Assembly: GCA_008360975.2 (NCBI GenBank) | Contig: CM039210.1 | Coordinates: 9,860,293 to 9,924,292, forward strand | Reading direction: 5' to 3' | Source: Lichenostomus cassidix | Lineage: Eukaryota > Chordata > Aves > Passeriformes > Meliphagidae | DNA length: 64,000 nucleotides | Part shown: piece after piece, positions 21,295 through 30,669 of the stretch | Layout: each line of letters starts with the position of its first letter | Numbering within the stretch: the stretch's first letter is position 1 | Position numbers and translations under genes: made by a program | The notes under the pieces: model-generated | What the model was told of the DNA's origin: nothing | Databases searched by the model: none | Seen by the model: the letters and a program-made list of their open reading frames with translations, nothing else

Positions 21295-22626
21295 CCAATG
21301 TGGAGCATAAAGGGTTTGGGATAACAGTATATTTGATTGGGATGTGCTTGACTGAATTTATATCTGTTAGTGCTGTTTAGCTATTAATGGGCAGGCTTCC
21401 GTGCTTGCCATGGGAATCACTTGCCTGACTGTATATTAGTCTAGTGCTCATTAGTGGCTGTTTTTTGCTTTTGCTGCTTGCTGTACTGCTGACCCCCTTA
21501 CTCTACTTTGCCTGGAAATGTTTCGATAACAGCCATGGGGATGTGCCTGTGCTGGCAGATGGCCAGGGCATGGCTGCTGTGTCTGTGCTGCTGTACTGGA
21601 TAGGCTGGAACTCCAGTGTGAACTTGAGTTAACGGGACTGTGATGTGTGGATGAGTCCACTCTGGAGCAGACATCTACCTGCAGCCCATGGAAGATGCCA
21701 CACTGGAGGAGGTGGATGCCCAAAGGCAGCTGTGACCTCTTGAGGAGCCTGCAGTGAAGCAGGGTCCTGGCAGGGACCTGTGAACCCATGGAGAGAGGAG
21801 CGCACTCTGGAGTAGGTTTCTTAGCACTGCTTGTGACCCTGTGGGGGACCCCATACAGGAGCAGTCTGTTCCTGAGGTACTGCACCCCACGGAAGGCACA
21901 CATGCTGGAGCAGTTTGTGAAAAACTGAAGCCCATGGGAAGGATCCATGTTGAAGAAGTTCAAGGAGAACTGTCTCCTGTAGGTGAGACCCCATGCTTGA
22001 GCAGGGGAAGGAGAGATTCCCTGTAGCATGTGGTCCGGACCATGATGAAACAGCTGTCCCCCTGCAGCCCATGGAGGACTATGATGTGAACTACACTAAT
22101 GGTAGACTCTAGGAGAAACACCTTTTTGCAGCCAGGCTGGGAACAAGGAGAGGAGCGCATTGTAATGCTAATCCCTATAACCTGGCCCAAAAGGACTAGG
22201 AGTGGAGATTGTAATGGATATACCTTTAAATTGTTGTAAGCCCTGATGTGAGTTGTATGTTACAGGAATTACTACAGCAGGAACCACCCAAAGCAATAGA
22301 GGAGGAGCCTTACAAGAAGCAATTGCAGTGCAGCAGTGACCCTACCTGAGCTGCCTTTGGTGCCCAGTAACTTCACCCAACACACCACCTCTCCTGTCCT
22401 GAGTGACCACCAGAACAGGCGGACCCCAAAGTCATGGACTACATGAACTCGATGGACATTTTGCAGACATTTGTGGATTTTTCATGGACATTTTACATGG
22501 GTGGTCCATAGACAAAGGGAATGATATCTGTGTATTATATCAAATGATAGGGGCAGTAGAGGGGTGGTTAATGAGGTTGTATTTGATAGTGTGACCTGAG
22601 TAAATAGTATAGAATAAAGGGTGGAA
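21295..22626 (+). other. Internal region of T1, degenerate, with tandem repeats
   Basis: Contains a short hydrophobic reading frame (21,444-21,632, with a leucine-rich membrane-type segment in its first 25 residues), followed by about 500 bp (21,650-22,160) of imperfect repeats of roughly 40-45 bp built around CCCATGG and GGAGCAG. The hydrophobic segment sits where the membrane segments of Z and F lie relative to their primer sites. No RT or integrase motifs. Confidence 0.55.
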
Positions 22627-23036
22627 TGTGCTGGTTTTGGCTGGGATAGAGTTAACTTTCTTCATAGTAGCTCTTATGGTGCTGTGTTTTGAATTTGTAC
22701 TGGGAACAGTGTTGATAACATAGAGATGCTTTTGTTATTGCTGAGCAACACTTGCACAACCTCAAGGCTTCTTCTGCTTCATGTACTCCCCCACCAGTGA
22801 GGAGGCTGGGGGTTCACAAGAAGTTGGGAGGGGACATAGCCAGGACAGCTGACCCCACCTGACACAAGGGATATTCCATATCATATGACATCACGCTCCC
22901 AATTAAACTGTCTCTATCTCAACCCATGAGGTTTTATTCATTTTTACTCTTCCAGTTCTCGCCTCAATCCTGCTGGTGGAGTAGTGAGCAAGCAGCTGCC
23001 TGGTATTTAGCTGTCAGCTGGGGTTAAACCATGACA
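22627..23036 (+). repeat. 3' LTR of T1
   Basis: Runs from TGTGCTGGTTTTGGCTGGG to GGGGTTAAACCATGACA, 410 bp, preceded by AGAATAAAGGGTGGAA, a plausible polypurine tract. Same family as T2 (23,262 onward), T3 (32,085-32,742) and T4 (35,138-37,965). Confidence 0.8.
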
Positions 23037-23077
23037 ATACCTAACTTTCTTTTATATGATTATATGTTTTACCTCAT

Positions 23078-23261
23078 AGAATCACAGAATCATTTAGGTT
23101 GGAAAAGACCTTCAAGATCATCAAGTCCAACCTTTGACTGATCATCACCTTGTCAACTAAACCATAGCAATAAATGTCACATCCAGTCATTTCCTGAACA
23201 CCTCCAGGGATGGTGATTGCACCATCTCCGCAGGCAGCCCATTCTAATGCTTAACAACCCA
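23078..23261 (-). mobile_element. CR1 3' end fragment, minus strand
   Basis: Begins ATAGAATCACAGAATCAT then GGTTGGAAAAGACC, the reverse complement of a CR1 3' end. Interrupted on the right by T2. Confidence 0.8.
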
Positions 23262-23350
23262 TGTCCTGGTTTTGGCTGGGATACAGTTAATTTCTTCTCA
23301 ATAGCTGGTACAGGGCTGTGTTTTGGATTCAGCATAATAATGTTGATAAC

Positions 23351-24143
23351 ATGTGGGGGTGCGGCGGCCCGATGCTGCGGATCCCAAGTCCCCGAGGCCG
23401 GCGGTCGGCGTAATCCACGGGGACGCTGCCGAGGATGCCATCGCCTGGGACTCGGAGGAGGCCGGGCCGTAAACCACTCTCTCCCTCCCCTGGAAAGCTT
23501 TTCCTAAGCTTATTGGTTTAAAGTCCGCTTCCCCGCCCCTATCACTGCCCCGCTGCTTGCCCTCACTAGAATGTTCTGTTGCCGGGCTTCCCCCATGAGT
23601 TGTTTGTAATCCCCTCCCTAGTTATATTTCATTTGCTCCCCCGCTTGTCCCTCATGTTGTCCCGGAGCCCCGTTGGCTCCGCCCCTGCTGTTCCTCCCCG
23701 GGAAACCCCGTATTTCCCCCTAAAAACCCCTTCCCTTTGTTCTCTCCGCCTGGTGTGGCCGCGACCCCAGCCCCGCCGGGCTCTGCGCCCGGTAGCTGCG
23801 TGGACCGCCCCACCCGAGAACCCCCAGTGTGCCTCCCCCACGCCGCTTCTCCTTAATAAACTGCACACTGCGGACTCTCGGCTCGTCGCACTTTCTTTAT
23901 CACGGGAAGCGACCAGCGACTCCACGGCGTTCCTGCCCGGCAGGCACCCGCCTCCGCCGCGTGGTCCCTGCCGCTCCAAGGAGCGACCCTGGGAACACCG
24001 AGGCTGACCGCAGCCGCCTCTGGACAGAGCTGAACAGCCGGGAGGGCTGAGAGCTTGGGCCAGGTGAGGCCCCCGAGGTCTCACGAAGCCCCGGAGCTCG
24101 TTGGGGCCAGGCGGCCGGACCCCGCCGGACCCCTACAACTTCA
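23351..24143 (+). repeat. 5' LTR of provirus D
   Basis: 793 bp from TGTGGGGGTGCGG to CCTACAACTTCA. It shows ATTGG and GTTGGCTCCGCCCC-type promoter elements, a TA-rich box at about 23,719 (CCTAAAAACC) and AATAAA at 23,855-23,860, followed by about 280 bp of R/U5. GC-rich throughout. Open frames on both strands inside it are by-products of composition. Confidence 0.93.
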
Positions 24144-24145
24144 AG

Positions 24146-24163
24146 TGGCGCCGTCAACGTGAC
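24146..24163 (+). promoter_or_regulatory. Primer binding site of provirus D
   Basis: TGGCGCCGTCAACGTGAC starts two bases after the LTR end CA, the canonical place for a tRNA primer. I could not assign the tRNA: it begins like a tRNA-Lys site but ends more like a tRNA-Trp site. It may be mutated. Confidence 0.6.
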
Positions 24164-24437
24164 CCTCCGAGCCTGCCTTCGCTCCTTGGAAGGGAAGAGT
24201 GGAGATCTGTTGTTCCGCCACCCGGCGAGTTGCAGCACCCTCCCTGGACTACATCGAGAGGTGCTCCTCGTCGGCACCGCCAGCCCCGTGAGCCCCGTGA
24301 ACCGACCGCGCCGCTTTGTGTTCGGGTGAGTTGGTAGGGGAAGGGGTCCCCTAGCTTGCCCTCTTTTCATTTAATTTTTCGTTCGGAGCGGTCGGGTGAG
24401 AGTTTGGTTCGGCTAACCTTTATCTCGGGTGGAAAAG

Positions 24438-26456
24438 ATGGGGGTTAACCTAACCAAAGAGCAACGAGAATTTTATGTTTCCGTTAAAACCTCCCTCCGA
24501 GTAGCGAAATTTTCTTTTCCCTCCCCGCTCCTAAAACGCTTTGTTAAATTTATTTTTGCCGAATTTCCCGAGGTTTCTCCCCAAGATGCTAACTCCATCA
24601 ATTTTTGGCGTGGGGTCCGCTCGCGCATGAACCACCTTATATCCCAAGGGGATAAGCGAGCGGACCAGTTTTTCGGGATTTTAACGCAGATTTTCCACGC
24701 TTTCCGTCCCTCCCTTCGGAGCGCGGGAGTCCCTGCTAACCCTTCCCCGTCTGCCCGTTCCTCAAATAACCCCAGCCCCTGTCCTTCTCGAGGCGACCGC
24801 GGCGGCTCAGAACGTCCGCGGACGCGGAGTTCTCATCTAGTCTCCGGCGCCCCCGCGGTCACTTCGTCCCCTGCCTGGGAGGGAGAACGCGCGACCCTCT
24901 CGGGCACCCCCGGTTCTGTCTCTCCTAACCCCTCTTCCCGGGTTCATTCGTCCCTGGTAGTCCCCCGCAATCCCCGCCGTGTTTCCTTTTGTCTCCCCGG
25001 AGAGCCACAAAGGAGCGGCGGCTGGCACCAAGATAGCGCCTGTCGCGTGGCTTTCCCATCCCCCATCCCCTCTCCCTACAATCCTCCCGTTCCCGCTGCT
25101 GCTTCGGCTTTCCCGCCGAGCCCCTTCCCTGATCCCTCCCCCTGGGCGGCCTATCCATCACCGTGCGGGCACACCCCCTCCCTCGGACCCTCCGCCCCTG
25201 CGCCCAACCCCTTTATCCCTACCCCGCCTACCTCCCCTTTCCCACCGAAACCCCACCTCTTCCTCGACTCCTCCCCGGAACCTTCGTTGGTGACCCCTCC
25301 CTATGATCCGCCCCTTCCTAACCCCTCCCCGGAGGCGGGTCTTCCCGGTTCCCACAGCTACCCTTCCGGCGTCCGCCGGAAGGACGCCATCTTGGATCCC
25401 CTTTCCCACGATGACCGGAAGGAGGCCATCTTTGTTGGTCCTCCAACGGTCCCTGACCAGAAGGAGGCCATCTTGGATGGGTCCTCCGGCTTGGCTGGGA
25501 AAGGTTGTCACCTGGATCTGGAACCGGAGAGCCTCCAGGCCCCCTTCGCCGCACCAGTCCGCGTTTCGGGGCAACGCGATCACCCACGGTGGGAGCCCTT
25601 TGACAGGGCCGCGCTCAAAGACCTGGCCAAAACTCAAAAGGAGTTCGGCCGGGACTCGAACTATTTCAGAGCAGTCCTTCACGCCACTCTAACCGGCGTC
25701 CCTCTAGTTCCCTCCGACATTAAATTAGTGATGTCTTGTCTACTGTCCCCCGTTGAATACCAAGAGTGGGAGGACGAGTGGAAAAGGCAGATCAGGGGGC
25801 TAGAGCGACTGCTTCCTGGGCACGGCACTCCAAACGGCCCCACCTTCGAGTTGTTGTTGGGTGAGGGGGATTATTCTAAACCCCAGACGCAAGCCCGAGA
25901 GATACCCATAGACGTTCTAGTGTCTCTCGCTGGTGCAGCGGAGAGGGTACTGCTTGGTATCCCTCCGGTGGATGCCTCTACCATCCCCTACTTGGAGATA
26001 TTCCAAGGGCCTGACGAGGCCTTCCCCAGTTTTGTTGATAAATTAAAACAGGCCATCGATCGTCAGGTCCCCGACCACACCATCAGGGAGCAGCTGCTTG
26101 TGGACGGGGCAATCACCAGATCCAACACCATCTGCAAAGAAATCATATTGTCCCTGCCACATGACCCACGGCCGACCATCGCCCAGATGGTCAGTGCCTG
26201 TCGGCGCCTGGCTGCTGTCAAGGCGCTGAATGCTAACACCTCTCAGGCACTGGCCATCCGAAACACCTATGCCACCTGTAACCGGTGTGGCAAAAGAGGA
26301 CACTTCGCCGCAGACTGCCCCACGCCGGTCGAGGAAATTTCCAAGTTCTCCTGCTCTCCTGCTCCTGCCCCTGCCCGCGCCCAGCGTCCTTCCCCCATGT
26401 CCCTAACTGACCCTTCCTCGTTTCCACCTCCCTTCCCTGCTGGCCAGGGAAACTGA
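24438..26456 (+). CDS. gag: Gag polyprotein of provirus D, intact frame, 672 aa
   Basis: Structural polyprotein assembled at the membrane. I chose the ATG at 24,438 rather than an upstream GTG because it gives MGVNLT, with Gly2 for myristoylation. Residues 1-100 are a helical matrix of betaretrovirus type. Residues 100-330 are a proline/serine-rich region with PSAP-like and PPxY-like segments (for example TPPYDPPLP). A repeated KDAILD/KEAIFV/KEAILD block follows near 315-350. Capsid occupies about 385-600, with a major homology region (FQGPDEAFPSFVDKL) near 520. One CCHC knuckle (CNRCGKRGHFAADC) is near 613-626; related viruses often have two. It ends in a GGGAAAC slip site directly before the UGA. 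Confidence 0.93.
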   Translation: MGVNLTKEQREFYVSVKTSLRVAKFSFPSPLLKRFVKFIFAEFPEVSPQDANSINFWRGVRSRMNHLISQGDKRADQFFGILTQIFHAFRPSLRSAGVPANPSPSARSSNNPSPCPSRGDRGGSERPRTRSSHLVSGAPAVTSSPAWEGERATLSGTPGSVSPNPSSRVHSSLVVPRNPRRVSFCLPGEPQRSGGWHQDSACRVAFPSPIPSPYNPPVPAAASAFPPSPFPDPSPWAAYPSPCGHTPSLGPSAPAPNPFIPTPPTSPFPPKPHLFLDSSPEPSLVTPPYDPPLPNPSPEAGLPGSHSYPSGVRRKDAILDPLSHDDRKEAIFVGPPTVPDQKEAILDGSSGLAGKGCHLDLEPESLQAPFAAPVRVSGQRDHPRWEPFDRAALKDLAKTQKEFGRDSNYFRAVLHATLTGVPLVPSDIKLVMSCLLSPVEYQEWEDEWKRQIRGLERLLPGHGTPNGPTFELLLGEGDYSKPQTQAREIPIDVLVSLAGAAERVLLGIPPVDASTIPYLEIFQGPDEAFPSFVDKLKQAIDRQVPDHTIREQLLVDGAITRSNTICKEIILSLPHDPRPTIAQMVSACRRLAAVKALNANTSQALAIRNTYATCNRCGKRGHFAADCPTPVEEISKFSCSPAPAPARAQRPSPMSLTDPSSFPPPFPAGQGN

Positions 26457-26506
26457 GAGCGCAGCGTGAGATGCCGGCCTCACGCTGCCAACAGCCACCG
26501 GCCGGC
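26447..26506 (+). promoter_or_regulatory. -1 ribosomal frameshift module (gag to pro) with predicted pseudoknot
   Basis: Slippery heptamer G GGA AAC (26,447-26,453) is in the gag reading phase and touches the UGA stop. After a 7-base spacer, a perfect 10-bp stem forms between GCAGCGTGAG (26,461-26,470) and CTCACGCTGC (26,479-26,488). The 8-base loop contains GCCGGC (26,473-26,478), which is complementary to GCCGGC at 26,501-26,506, giving an H-type pseudoknot. The pro frame is open in the -1 phase from the slip site. Confidence 0.88.
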
Positions 26507-26974
26507 CTCGACCCCACGGATTTCCAGCAGGCGTGGGTCGATGATGACTGTACCATACCCGGATGTGACTCTTTTCTTGTTAGACTCAAATGTGACTTTC
26601 CTGACACTCTTGTCCTTGCCATTTCAGATGCGGACGCCGGACCCAAAGGGATTGCCATCATCCCTTCCTTGATCAGAGTAGATGCAGAGGGGTTCTTTCC
26701 ACTCCAGGTTGAAGTTGCCGACCCCCCTCTTATCCTCTCTAGGAATCAGGTCGTGGCCAGGATCAAGGTCATCCCGTTCCACGCTATCCTCACGGAACGA
26801 CCGCTGGTTGCCTGGTCCGAGGCGGTTGGTAAGGACAGGCCAATGCTTACTTGTGGCCTTTCCCAGAAGGGAAGCAACATCTCCCTTACTGGCATGATTG
26901 ACACTGGTGTGGATGTCACGGTCATCTCCTCGGCGAGTTGGCCGTCGGCATGGGCCAAGAAGCCTGTGGCTTAG
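26456..26974 (+). pseudogene. pro: pro of provirus D (dUTPase-like segment plus aspartic protease N-terminus)
   Basis: Open in the -1 frame from the gag slip site. Residues to about 130 contain a beta-rich stretch (GPKGIAIIPSLIRVDAEGFF, then NQVVARIKVIP) that resembles the core of retroviral dUTPase-like domains without clear catalytic motifs; that reading is tentative. The protease starts near 26,890 with MIDTGVDVTVIS (catalytic Asp at 26,900-26,902). The frame stops at TAG 26,972-26,974 in mid-protease. The rest of the protease (GVGG, then LWGRDTMSQWG) continues after it in the same frame, so one substitution separates pro from pol. Confidence 0.82.
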
Positions 26975-29134
26975 TCGTTGAAAGGTGTGGGAGGATATAC
27001 TCCTGCGGAGCGGAGTTCCATCCCCGTTCTAATTGAAGGCCCCGAGGGTCGCATCGCCACCGTGCGGCCATTCATCATCAACTCGGGATTCAACCTGTGG
27101 GGGAGAGACACTATGTCCCAATGGGGTGCCCGAGTCGAATTGGCTCGGGCTCGGGATTTTTTGATTGGGGTCACTGGTGAGCGCCCGACCCAGCCATTGA
27201 ATTGGCTCACTGATAAACCTGTCTGGGTCGACCAGTGCCCGTTGCCCATCCAAAAATTAAGAGCGCTCGAGGAGCTCGTGGAAGAGCAACTGGAAAAGGG
27301 GCACATCGTGCCCTCGACCAGTCCATGGAACTCGCCCGTCTTCGTTATCAAGAAGGCGGGAGGGACCAAATGGAGGCTCCTCCATGACCTCCGAAAAATA
27401 AACGAAGTCATTGAGGACATGGAGCCTCTCCAACCCGGGTTGCCATCGCCTTCAATGCTCCCGCGGGACTGGAAGATTGCAGTGGTGGACATAAAGGACT
27501 GCTTCTTCCAGATCCCCCTGCACCCAGACGATGCGCCCAGGTTTGCCTTTTCAGTTCCCTCCACCAACAGGGAACGCCCAATGCGCCGCTATCACTGGCG
27601 AGTGCTCCCGCAAGGGATGAAAAACTCCCCCACCATTTGCCAGTGGTATGTGGACAGCATTCTCGCACCAGTGCGAGAGGTCACGGGTGAGTCAATCATC
27701 GTCCATTATATGGATGATGTATTGGTCTGTTCGCCAACCGAAGCCATCTTGCGGACAGCACTCTCTAGAGTCGTGGGGGCCCTAGAGAGTGAAGGGTTTG
27801 AGATCCAACCCTCCAAGGTACAGGTGACAGCGCCGTGGAGATACCTGGGAGCAAAAATTGAGGAGCAAACAATAACACCCTTGCCGATCAAAATTATTGA
27901 CAATCCATCTAACCTGCAGGAAATGCACCAGCTCTGTGGTGCCATCAACTGGATTCGGCCCCTGATCGGCATCTCCTTGGAAGACCTGGTCCCGCTGTTT
28001 TCCCTCCTGTGTGGAGATCGCGACCTGACCTCCCCAAGGACATTGACCCCGGAAGCGCGGGAATCCATCAGAAAGGTACAGAACGCCCTGAAAACATGTC
28101 GCGTTCACCGATGCGACCCCAAATTGCCCTTTAATTTGGCCATCCTCGGTAAAATGCCCCACCTGCACGGGCTCATCTTTCAATGGGACCTGAAAGACAT
28201 GGAGAACCGACTGCTCATTATTGAGTGGGTCTTCCTGCCTATCTCGTCCCCCAAAGTTTTAGTTTCGCCACTGGACAAAACGGCGCAGCTTGTTAGACGA
28301 GCGAGGTCCCGCCTGTCCACCCTAGCAGGACGTGAGTTCGCATACATCCACGTTCCATTCGATACAAAATCATTCGAATTCGCCTTGATAAAGAGTGAGG
28401 AGATGCAGCTAGCACTTGAATCGTTTCCCGGCCAGGTTGTTACCTGGTTTCCAAAACATAAGATATTCGCAATATCTGAACTAAAAATTGTTCTTGACCG
28501 GGTCCAAAGTTGGAAACCCCTCAGTGCTCCGACACTTTTCACTGACGGCTCGGGCACATCAGGAAAATCGGTGATTGCCTGGTGGAACCCCTCGACAGAG
28601 CGGTGGGATTGCGATGTCGAGATCGTTTCTGGGTCCGCCCAGGTGGCCGAGCTCGCAGCCGCCGTCAGAGCATTTGAGCGCTTTCCGGGACCCTTCAATC
28701 TGGTTACTGATTCGGCCTATGTAGCGGGGATTGTTTCAAGGGCTGAGGACAGTTGGCTGTCCGGCTCCTCCAACCCAAAAATTAATTGCTTGGTCAAGAG
28801 GCTCAAGACAGCCATTTCCCACCGTGACCAACCCTTCTACGTGATGCATGTGCGTTCACACACTGACCTTCCGGGTCCAATCACGGAAGGGAATAGGGTG
28901 GCAGATGCGCTCGCTGCGCCCGTGCATGTTGCCAACGTGCCTGATCGATTCCAGCAGGCATCGCTGAGCCATGCACTCTTTCACCAAAATGTCCCGGCCT
29001 TGAGGCGAATGTTTGAGTTAACAGTGGACCAAGCCAAGGCCATTGTGGCGGCCTGTCCCCATTGTCAACCCCTCCAGATTACATCCATGGGGTCTGGAAT
29101 CAACCCCAGAGGGCTTAATAGTGGGGAGCTTTGA
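26975..29134 (+). pseudogene. pol: pol of provirus D, part 1: protease end, RT, RNase H, integrase zinc domain
   Basis: Continuous open frame between two nonsense codons. After the protease C-terminus come RT fingers (WNSPVFVIKK, WRLLHDLRKIN), palm (DIKDCFFQIPL, LPQGMKNSP, catalytic YMDD at 27,707-27,718), thumb and connection, then RNase H (TDGSGTSG, VTDSAYV, HVRSHT, GNRVADALA) and the integrase HHCC domain (SHALFH ... CPHC). It ends at TGA 29,132-29,134, in a place where tryptophan would fit and TGG to TGA is a single change. The frame matches pro and integr​ase, so no second frameshift is needed. Confidence 0.88.
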
Positions 29135-29869
29135 CAGTCAGATGTCACGCACGTGCCTGAATTTGGCCGACTAAAATATGTACACGTGAGCGTAGACACC
29201 TTTTCAGGCGCAATCTTTGCCACCGCACATTCGGGGGAAAAGGCGAAGGATGCGATTTCGCACTTCCTGCAGGCCTTCGCCGTCCTGGGTATTCCTAAAG
29301 AGGTTAAGACGGACAACGGTCCATGTTACACCTCTGGACCAGTGAGGAAATTTTTCCTCCAGTGGGGCATTTCCCACACCACCGGGATTCCCCATTCAGC
29401 CACGGGTCAGGCCCTGGTGGAAAGGGCCCATCGGTCCCTCAAGAGGGTGCTTCAGCAGCAAAAGGGGGGACCAGAAACAGAGACCCCGGCAAATCGGCTC
29501 GCCAGGGCTCTTTTTACTCTAAATTTTCTCAATTGCTCCGATAAGGAGCCAGACCCCCCGGTGGTTCGCCACTTTGCCAAGCTGAAGGAGCGCCCCCTTG
29601 TCCTGATCAAGGAACCGGATTCCCTAAAGATCGTTGGCCCCTTCCCTCTCGTCATCTGGGGGCGTGGCTATTGCTGCGTCTCCACCTCTGAAGGGCCACG
29701 ATGGGTCCCAGCTAAATTTGTCAAGCCTTTCCTAAAAGCAGGGCCACTCTCCCCGAGACCGGAGCCAAAGGACGTGACATCGGCCCACTGGCGCCGCAAG
29801 AAGAAGGCGGAGACTCCACCTTCCTCACCTCGCCGCCTCCGACCCCACACTCACAAGCAGAGCGTCTGA
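29135..29869 (+). pseudogene. pol: pol of provirus D, part 2: integrase core and C-terminal domain
   Basis: Same frame as the preceding pol segment, separated only by the TGA. The catalytic triad is visible: Asp in SDVTH (29,141-29,143), Asp in KTDNG (29,312-29,314) and Glu in LVERAH (29,420-29,422), the last two 35 residues apart as in the DD35E signature. The C-terminal domain (PLVIWGRGYCC ... WVPAKFVKPF) is of alpha/betaretroviral style, followed by a basic tail. It would integrate viral DNA if translated, but the upstream stop prevents this. Confidence 0.85.
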
Positions 29870-29933
29870 GTCACCAAGAGTCCATCCCGCAGTTCCCTGA
29901 GCCAGCCTCCCACTTCCCTTCCCCCTCTTCCCT

Positions 29934-30669
29934 ATGGCCTTCCCGTCCTCCCTCCTCCACCTGCCCCAATCTTTATTGCTTTGGTTAATGCTGTTTTTTT
30001 TATCTCCACATTCAGTGGCCAAGATGCGCACCGTCACCCTCGCGCACCTTTTCCTCCTCCTCTTGACCATCGTCCCAGTCCAACCGTGGGTTGTGAGGCA
30101 GCCTAGCTCCAACGTCTGGGTGACTTCAGCCCGTGCCATGAACAAGGAGCAAATGTGTATCCATTGATTTTTTGCTCCTTGCGCATGGGCATAGCTGTCA
30201 ACAGTTTGAGGGGCTCTGCTGCTTCAACCTATCCTCCAGGAGCCGTAGCATCCACCAGAGGCTGCAAGATATGGACGCCTTGATAAGAAACATCACCTTC
30301 GAGATCAGTCTTTGGTTTGAAAGCACCTTGGATGGCGTCCGTCATGCTTTGAACTCCACGCTTTCCACCGTCGGAGGATGGGCCCACAAAGCACTGAAAG
30401 GACTGGGACTGCCCGAATGGGGACCCACGCTTTTAAAAGACTGCGTTATTGTTTTATTTGCTATTGCTTTAATTGCTGCTTCATTTGCATTGATTAAGAA
30501 ATATTTAGTTAAGCACGTTCGCTCATTATTTAGTAAAGAAGGGGGAGGTGTGGGGGTGCGGCGGCCCGATGCTGCGGATCCCGAGTCCCCGAGGCCGGCG
30601 GTCGGCGTAATCCACGGGGACGCTGCCGAGGATGCCATCGCCTGGGACTCGGAGGAGGCCGGGCCGTAA
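29934..30669 (+). pseudogene. env: env of provirus D, surface subunit mostly deleted
   Basis: Two frames. The first (29,934-30,167) starts with ATG and holds two hydrophobic stretches, a signal-peptide-like N-terminus and about 30 further residues, then stops. The second (30,172-30,669) carries the transmembrane subunit: C-QQFEGL-CC (a CX6CC motif), a helical region, a glycosylation site (NITF), a membrane anchor (VIVLFAIALIAASFALI) and a long tail. Most of the surface subunit is missing and the join is out of frame. The last 39 or so codons and the TAA lie inside the 3' LTR. CX6CC plus flanking sequence looks alpharetroviral. Confidence 0.8.
30535..30548 (+). promoter_or_regulatory. Polypurine tract of provirus D
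   Basis: AAAGAAGGGGGAGG directly before the 3' LTR start TGTGGGGG, the expected primer for plus-strand synthesis. It is also coding sequence for the Env tail. Confidence 0.85.

Larger units (their letters stand above)
19395..23036 (+). mobile_element. ERVL-like non-autonomous element T1 with nested LTRs
   Basis: A truncated 5' LTR (19,395-19,660), a primer site split by an insertion (TGGCAC at 19,671-19,676 continuing as CCAATGTGGAGC after 21,294), a non-coding internal region (21,295-22,626), and a 3' LTR (22,627-23,036) preceded by a short purine tract. The rejoined primer site resembles the tRNA-Lys(1,2) site in Z (60,106-60,123). No protease, RT or integrase is present, so it would have depended on a helper. 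Confidence 0.65.

Noticed and set aside
21451..22029. A 192-codon minus-strand frame antisense to the T1 internal region
   Set aside because: Product of the tandem repeats; no similarity recognised.
23579..24370. Frames of 142-156 codons in the 5' LTR of D, repeated in the 3' LTR
   Set aside because: Duplicated only because LTRs are duplicated. GC-rich non-coding control region.
25158..25682. A 174-codon minus-strand frame antisense to gag of D
   Set aside because: Mirror of the proline-rich gag region; no independent signal.
26335..26341. AAATTTC as an alternative slippery heptamer in gag of D
   Set aside because: It is not in the gag reading phase, whereas GGGAAAC at 26,447 is, and only the latter precedes the stop and pseudoknot.
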